Positions 23,175 through 26,566 of a stretch of DNA of 26,566 nt are shown here, piece after piece. Position 1 is the first letter of the stretch, and every line of letters starts with the position of its first letter. The DNA is from a virus. A model generated the notes under the pieces. It saw only the letters and a list, made by a program, of their open reading frames with translations. It did no database searches and was not told the origin of the DNA. A program made the translations under genes and the position numbers. Where the stretch lies: positions 1 through 26,566 of the IMG/VR virus record IMGVR_UViG_3300017719_005958; one strand, given 5' to 3'.

Positions 23175-23585
23175 TTATTTAATTAATTTTTTTGATTCTT
23201 TACTATCTACCCCTAATTGGCCTAATATTTGAATTAATTCTGTATTATCTAAAATATGTAAATAATCTAGAATTTCTCTAGTAGATAGTTTAAAATAGTT
23301 TTTTAAATATTCTAATAAATCTTTATTAGGGGATTTTTTATTGGGTTTAATATATTTATTCCATTTATTATTTTTTGGAATAAATTCTTTGTAAACTTGA
23401 TAAATTTGTTTTTTTTCAGTAGGATGAAAGGATTGTGTCTCATTTACTAACTCGATAAGATCAGTATTCATACTAAGAAACCTGTGAATCATATATGAAT
23501 TAAATTGTTCCCAATCATCATCATTAAATGACTCAACAGGTGACTTTTTAGAGTTAATCTCTTTAAGCCAATCAAATAAGTTCAT
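23175..23585 (-). CDS. 62: clamp loader small subunit, T4 gp62-like
   Basis: A 136-aa protein. The N-terminal MNLFDWLKEINSKK with SYMIHRFLSMNTD (30-42), ETQSFHPTEKKQIYQVYKEF (49-68) and the C-terminal LKNYFKLSTREILDYLHIL match the layout of gp62-type subunits in marine T4-like phages: an F-x-N/D-x-x-L-N/K-x-I-N start, a mostly helical body and a basic middle KKSPNK. Gene order supports it, as the ATPase subunit lies just upstream. In T4, one gp62 and four gp44 load the sliding clamp. It is shorter than T4 gp62 (187 aa) but near the size of marine relatives. Sequence identity with T4 is low, so the call depends on context. Confidence 0.75.
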   Translation of the reverse strand: MNLFDWLKEINSKKSPVESFNDDDWEQFNSYMIHRFLSMNTDLIELVNETQSFHPTEKKQIYQVYKEFIPKNNKWNKYIKPNKKSPNKDLLEYLKNYFKLSTREILDYLHILDNTELIQILGQLGVDSKESKKLIK

Positions 23586-23814
23586 CAGCTAACTCTTCTC
23601 TTAGTTCTTTAGGTACAGAATCAGTTAAAATTTTACCAGTATTTGCTTCATAAAATACAGGAATAGGCATTAATGCATCTTCTTGAGTACCAGTTACAAA
23701 CTTAGATACTTTACGTAAAATTACTCCTTGTTGAAATACATTAGTATTATCACTTGTTTTAACAGCTTGGGTGTTTTTTAAATCAATTTGTGGTTGTTGA
23801 ACTTGTTGTTCCAT
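23572..23814 (-). CDS. hypothetical protein between clamp-loader subunits, 80 aa
   Basis: An 80-aa protein with a Gln-rich N-terminus (MEQQVQQPQIDL) and a central VILRKVSKFVTGTQEDALMPIPVFYEANTGKILTDS region that looks like a small beta-fold with a charged helical tail (ELREELADELI). No known motif. It is wedged between the two clamp-loader genes with overlaps (14 bases downstream; one base, TAATG, upstream). It could be a phage-specific accessory subunit, an assembly factor or an unrelated insertion. I do not recognise it. Confidence 0.5.
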   Translation of the reverse strand: MEQQVQQPQIDLKNTQAVKTSDNTNVFQQGVILRKVSKFVTGTQEDALMPIPVFYEANTGKILTDSVPKELREELADELI

Positions 23815-24716
23815 TATTTATTATTTATTAAGGTTTGGATTAAAGACATTAAGTTGATCTCTTTGTCTATACGAAAATTTGATTTATATAAATGTTCATT
23901 AATTAAAATAGCAGCTGTTCCTTCTTTATTAGGCATGTATTCTGAAGCATTATCATATAAAAATCGAAATAATTCTTCAAAATCACTTACTCCTGAATCT
24001 GCTATTATTTGTCTAATATTTTTAAAATCATCTTGTTTTAACTTTTCAAGCACAGAATCCATATAGCTGGACGATACTAGTAAATCTTTATCAAGCTGTA
24101 AATGACCATCTATTGTACTTGCTTGAACTGCATTTAACATTTTACGAATGTCTGGATAATACTTGCTTACTAGTTTTCCCAAAGCTGGAACTTCATAACC
24201 TATACTTTCTTTATCACATATGCCAGCTATATGGACTGCAACTTCTTTTTTAGTTGGTGGAACTATTTTAAATGTTTGACAACGTGATTGAATTGGATCA
24301 ATAATTCTCTCTACAAAATTACATGTTAAAATAAATCTAGTAGTTCTTGAGAACGTTTCAATTACATTACGTAAAGAAGCTTGTGCTTGAATTGTTAAAA
24401 AATCAGATTCATCTAATATTACTACTTTTAAAGGTTTTAAACTAGCAACAGAAGAAAACCCTACTACCTTATCTCTGATAGTTTCAATTCCTCGTTCATC
24501 ACTCGCATTTATATAAAGTGATTCACAATCGAGGTTATTAATAATAATTTTAGCTAAAGTTGTTTTACCACATCCCGCGGGTCCATAGAATAAATAATTT
24601 TGAATATCATTTTGTTCTAATTGTTTCCCTATAGATGCTTTTAGGGTTGCATTGCCTACATAATTTTCTAAATCATTAGGCCGATAAATTTCATTTAATA
24701 ATGTATGTTGCTTCAT
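23814..24716 (-). CDS. 44: clamp loader ATPase large subunit, T4 gp44-like
   Basis: A 300-aa AAA+ ATPase that should load the phage sliding clamp. It has YRPNDLENYVGN (11-22), Walker A GPAGCGKTT (45-53), the NASDERGIETIRDKV segment of RFC and gp44, Walker B VVILDESDFL (98-107) and SRC (144-146), the arginine-finger motif acting on the neighbouring subunit. Length matches T4 gp44 (319 aa). I chose ATG at 24716: a TTG three codons upstream (24725) also opens the frame but adds only Gly-His. A 24-base gap separates it from the 92-aa gene. Confidence 0.9.
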   Translation of the reverse strand: MKQHTLLNEIYRPNDLENYVGNATLKASIGKQLEQNDIQNYLFYGPAGCGKTTLAKIIINNLDCESLYINASDERGIETIRDKVVGFSSVASLKPLKVVILDESDFLTIQAQASLRNVIETFSRTTRFILTCNFVERIIDPIQSRCQTFKIVPPTKKEVAVHIAGICDKESIGYEVPALGKLVSKYYPDIRKMLNAVQASTIDGHLQLDKDLLVSSSYMDSVLEKLKQDDFKNIRQIIADSGVSDFEELFRFLYDNASEYMPNKEGTAAILINEHLYKSNFRIDKEINLMSLIQTLINNK

Positions 24717-24740
24717 ATGCCCCAATATACAACTTTTATT

Positions 24741-25019
24741 TTAGTACTCCCCGTAGATTGAATATCTTTTTTCTGGTTCTGGTTCTATTACTTCTTCAGT
24801 AGTTGATACGGCATATAATTCACTTTTTAAAGGAGCTAATCTATATTCACCTTTAAATCCAGTTGCCATCATATATGCTTCTAAAGTATCAGTTAAAGAA
24901 GAATGTACTTTACCATCTGGCTCATTAGCCACTAAACGCCACTTATCACCAGGGGGAACTCGCCTGGCAATAAGAACGTTATCCTCAATAACATTGATTT
25001 CAGGATTATTTGCTTTCAT
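24741..25019 (-). CDS. hypothetical protein, 92 aa
   Basis: A 92-aa protein of unknown family. It has a beta-rich first half (INVIEDNVLIARRV, KWRLVANEPDG), a DTLEAYMMATGF helix, and an acidic, Pro/Glu-rich tail ending EKRYSIYGEY. No membrane segment, cysteine motif or catalytic pattern was recognised. Its start overlaps the end of the Hc1-like gene by 14 bases, so it is translated with it and sits just before the clamp loader. A replication- or DNA-associated role is possible only by position. Confidence 0.55.
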   Translation of the reverse strand: MKANNPEINVIEDNVLIARRVPPGDKWRLVANEPDGKVHSSLTDTLEAYMMATGFKGEYRLAPLKSELYAVSTTEEVIEPEPEKRYSIYGEY

Positions 25020-25173
25020 TTACTGAAGCTTTTCTATAATCTGTTACCAATTTCTTGATACTACCAATGGCTTTACGAGCACGTTGTGCTCCTGCTTTGG
25101 TTGTTGTGTTGTGTTCTGTTACAAATGTTTCATACAGTTCACCAATTTGCTCGAAAATTTCTTGCTTTGTCAT
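25006..25173 (-). CDS. histone H1-like (Hc1-type) DNA-binding protein
   Basis: A 55-aa gene, ATG at 25173, stop TAA at 25008-25006. The product starts MTKQEIFEQIGELYETF, then has AGAQRARKAIGSIKKLVTDYRK (27-48), which matches the G-x-R-A-R-K-A and K-x-x-x-x-x-R-K pattern of the small Hc1-like histone proteins found in Bacteroidota and Chlamydia. It lacks the long Lys/Ala tail of Chlamydia Hc1. It probably binds and compacts DNA or affects transcription. It overlaps the next gene by 14 bases and follows the GroEL gene by 18. The call rests on motif recall; a small unrelated coiled-coil is the alternative. Confidence 0.7.
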   Translation of the reverse strand: MTKQEIFEQIGELYETFVTEHNTTTKAGAQRARKAIGSIKKLVTDYRKASVNESK

Positions 25174-25191
25174 AATTAATTAAATTTAAAT

Positions 25192-26566
25192 TTACATCAT
25201 ACCCATCATTGGGTCTAATTGCGGTTGTTGTTTATCTTCTTGGGGTTCATCTACTACTGTACATTCTGTAAGTAATATTGTACCCGCTATTGAGGCAGCA
25301 TTCTGCAATGCTGTTCTAGTTACTTTAGTAGGGTCTATAATACCTGATTCTTTCATGTTGATAACTTCTCCAGTCTCAACATCAACCCCAGCCCAAGTAT
25401 CATTACCAGATTCCACTAATTTATATTTACCCAACATTTGTGCTTCAGTTGAATCATATCCTGCATTAACTAATATTTGGTTAAATGGCATTCTACATGC
25501 TCTTCTAACTATACCACTACCAGTTTGAGCTCGACTTAATATTTGTGAAGCATATAATAGAGCAACACCACCACCAGGCACAATTCCTTCCTCAATGGCA
25601 GCCTTAGTGGCGTGTAGTGCATCATCTACTCTATCTTTCTTCTCCTTCATTTCGGTTTCAGTAGCTCCACCTACATGGATAATAGCTACTCCCCCAACAA
25701 ATTTTGCTAACCTTTCTTGAAGTTTTTCGATTTCGAATGGGGTTGTTGCCTTGTCGATTTGTTGTTGTAATTCTTCAATACGTGCCTCAATTAATTCAAT
25801 TGATCCTTTACCATCTACAATAGTAGTTTGTTCTTTAGACACTGTTACATTTCGTGCTTCACCAAACCAATCCCAACTAAACTTATCAAGTTTCATCCCT
25901 TTTTCCTTGCTGAATACTTGACCACCTGTTGTAATAGCAATATCTTCTAAAATTAGTTTACGTCTGTCACCAAAATCGGGGGATTTTACAGCACATACTT
26001 TCATTGTACCCCTCATTTTATTAACAATTAAAGTAGCTAATGCTTCATTGTCAATATCCTCTGCAATAATTAATAGTGATTTAGCTTGTGATGATACTGC
26101 TTCTAGGATTGGTAATAAATCTTTTACTTGTGTGAGTTTTTGATCTATAAGTAAAACCATAGGGTTTTCTAGTATCGATGACATACTATTATTGTCAGTG
26201 ACAAAATAAGGTGATTTAAAACCACGATCGAATTGCATTCCCTCTACAGTTTCAAGGTATGTTTCCCCAGTTCTAGATTCTTCAATATGTACTACACCTT
26301 CCATACCCACTTTATCAATAGCAGTAGCAATTAACTTACCAGTATCTACATCATTATTAGCAGATACTGTGGCTATCTGTTCTAATTGATCCTCAGATGA
26401 AATGTCTTCTGCTATATCTTTTAATTTAGCTACTACGGTTTGTACTGATTTGTCAATATCCCGTTTAATACTAACAGCATTCTCACCTAAAGCTACTGCT
26501 TTTAAACCTGCTTTTACCATTTCACGTGCAAGTAAGGTAGAGGTTGTTGTACCATCCCCTGCTTTA
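25192..26566 (-). CDS. groL: GroEL-type chaperonin, N-terminus cut by window edge
   Basis: About 457 residues are visible; the first roughly 80-90 lie outside the window. The frame is open to the last base, starting [15 protein letters not shown], so the ATP-binding D-G-T-T-T motif is included. Further marks are [16 protein letters not shown] and [21 protein letters not shown] in the apical domain, [40 protein letters not shown], and [33 protein letters not shown]. The C-terminus is Pro/Gln-rich and ends LDPMMGMM, a short form of the GGM tail. The E. coli apical PGFGDRR reads PDFGDRR here. It would fold phage or host proteins; no GroES was seen in the window. A phage-borne chaperonin is uncommon, and it could replace or modify host GroEL. 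Confidence 0.93.
   Translation of the reverse strand, partial: KAGDGTTTSTLLAREMVKAGLKAVALGENAVSIKRDIDKSVQTVVAKLKDIAEDISSEDQLEQIATVSANNDVDTGKLIATAIDKVGMEGVVHIEESRTGETYLETVEGMQFDRGFKSPYFVTDNNSMSSILENPMVLLIDQKLTQVKDLLPILEAVSSQAKSLLIIAEDIDNEALATLIVNKMRGTMKVCAVKSPDFGDRRKLILEDIAITTGGQVFSKEKGMKLDKFSWDWFGEARNVTVSKEQTTIVDGKGSIELIEARIEELQQQIDKATTPFEIEKLQERLAKFVGGVAIIHVGGATETEMKEKKDRVDDALHATKAAIEEGIVPGGGVALLYASQILSRAQTGSGIVRRACRMPFNQILVNAGYDSTEAQMLGKYKLVESGNDTWAGVDVETGEVINMKESGIIDPTKVTRTALQNAASIAGTILLTECTVVDEPQEDKQQPQLDPMMGMM

Noticed and set aside
23814-23830. Short tandem TTATTTA repeat
   Set aside because: It encodes the last residues and the stop of the clamp-loader gene and the adjoining start. 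It is only about two copies and looks like low-complexity AT sequence.
23788-24066. Plus-strand open frame of 92 codons
   Set aside because: Antisense to the end of the clamp-loader ATPase gene and without recognisable content.
24717-24725. TTG start for the clamp-loader ATPase
   Set aside because: A proper ATG follows three codons later, and homologues begin close to it.
1-26566. tRNA genes, CRISPR arrays, insertion sequences and rho-independent terminators
   Set aside because: No cloverleaf with conserved TTC-A-A-type loop, no spaced direct repeats, no transposase and no GC-rich hairpin with a T-run were seen by eye in the short gaps available.

Overview
This window looks like part of the genome of a T4-like tailed phage, with all recognisable genes on the minus strand. 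The main evidence is a two-subunit clamp loader of the T4 gp44/gp62 type (23175-24716). Around it are a phage-style HNH protein, a small secreted lysozyme-like protein, a Cas4/RecB-like nuclease, a DUF1599-type protein and many short uncharacterised genes packed end to end with ATGA or TAATG overlaps. The DNA is strongly AT-rich. Starts are preceded by A/T-rich leaders with almost no Shine-Dalgarno sequence, and there is a small histone H1-like (Hc1-type) protein of a kind common in Bacteroidota. Together these suggest a phage of a Bacteroidota (flavobacterium-like) host. That host call is an inference; an uncultured or metagenomic origin is possible.

Transcription runs from high to low coordinates, so the layout is described in that order. 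(1) 26566-25006: a GroEL-type chaperonin, cut by the window edge at its N-terminus, then an Hc1-like DNA-binding protein. (2) 25019-23175: an unknown 92-aa protein, the clamp-loader ATPase (gp44-like), an unknown 80-aa protein and the clamp-loader small subunit (gp62-like). (3) 23168-19685: two glycosyltransferases, two small phage proteins (one DUF1599-like), a PD-(D/E)XK nuclease with an iron-sulfur-type cysteine set, and a small ribbon-helix-helix protein. (4) 19672-1799: about 18 kb of sugar genes. They comprise two GT4-type and several GT2/GT-A-type glycosyltransferases, a GT-D-like protein, a UDP-GlcNAc 2-epimerase (WecB), an RmlB-type 4,6-dehydratase, a second SDR epimerase and a split transketolase. 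Also here are a HAD/nucleotidyltransferase fusion, two DegT-family PLP enzymes (one with the RfbH/ColD-type active-site His, one very short), a GNAT acetyltransferase, a methyltransferase and a GDPD-like protein. (5) 1751-1: a zinc-ribbon protein, an HNH-type protein, a basic 52-aa protein, a secreted lysozyme-like protein and the possible start of another gene.

The sugar genes form an almost complete virus-encoded route for making and attaching unusual sugars: activation, 4,6-dehydration, possible 3-deoxygenation, possible two-carbon branching, amination, acetylation, methylation and transfer. No protein in the cluster shows membrane segments, and no flippase or polymerase is visible. The products are therefore more likely attached inside the cell to virion proteins or phage DNA than exported as a polysaccharide. 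This cluster is the main point of interest. No tRNA, CRISPR array, insertion sequence or clear terminator was seen.
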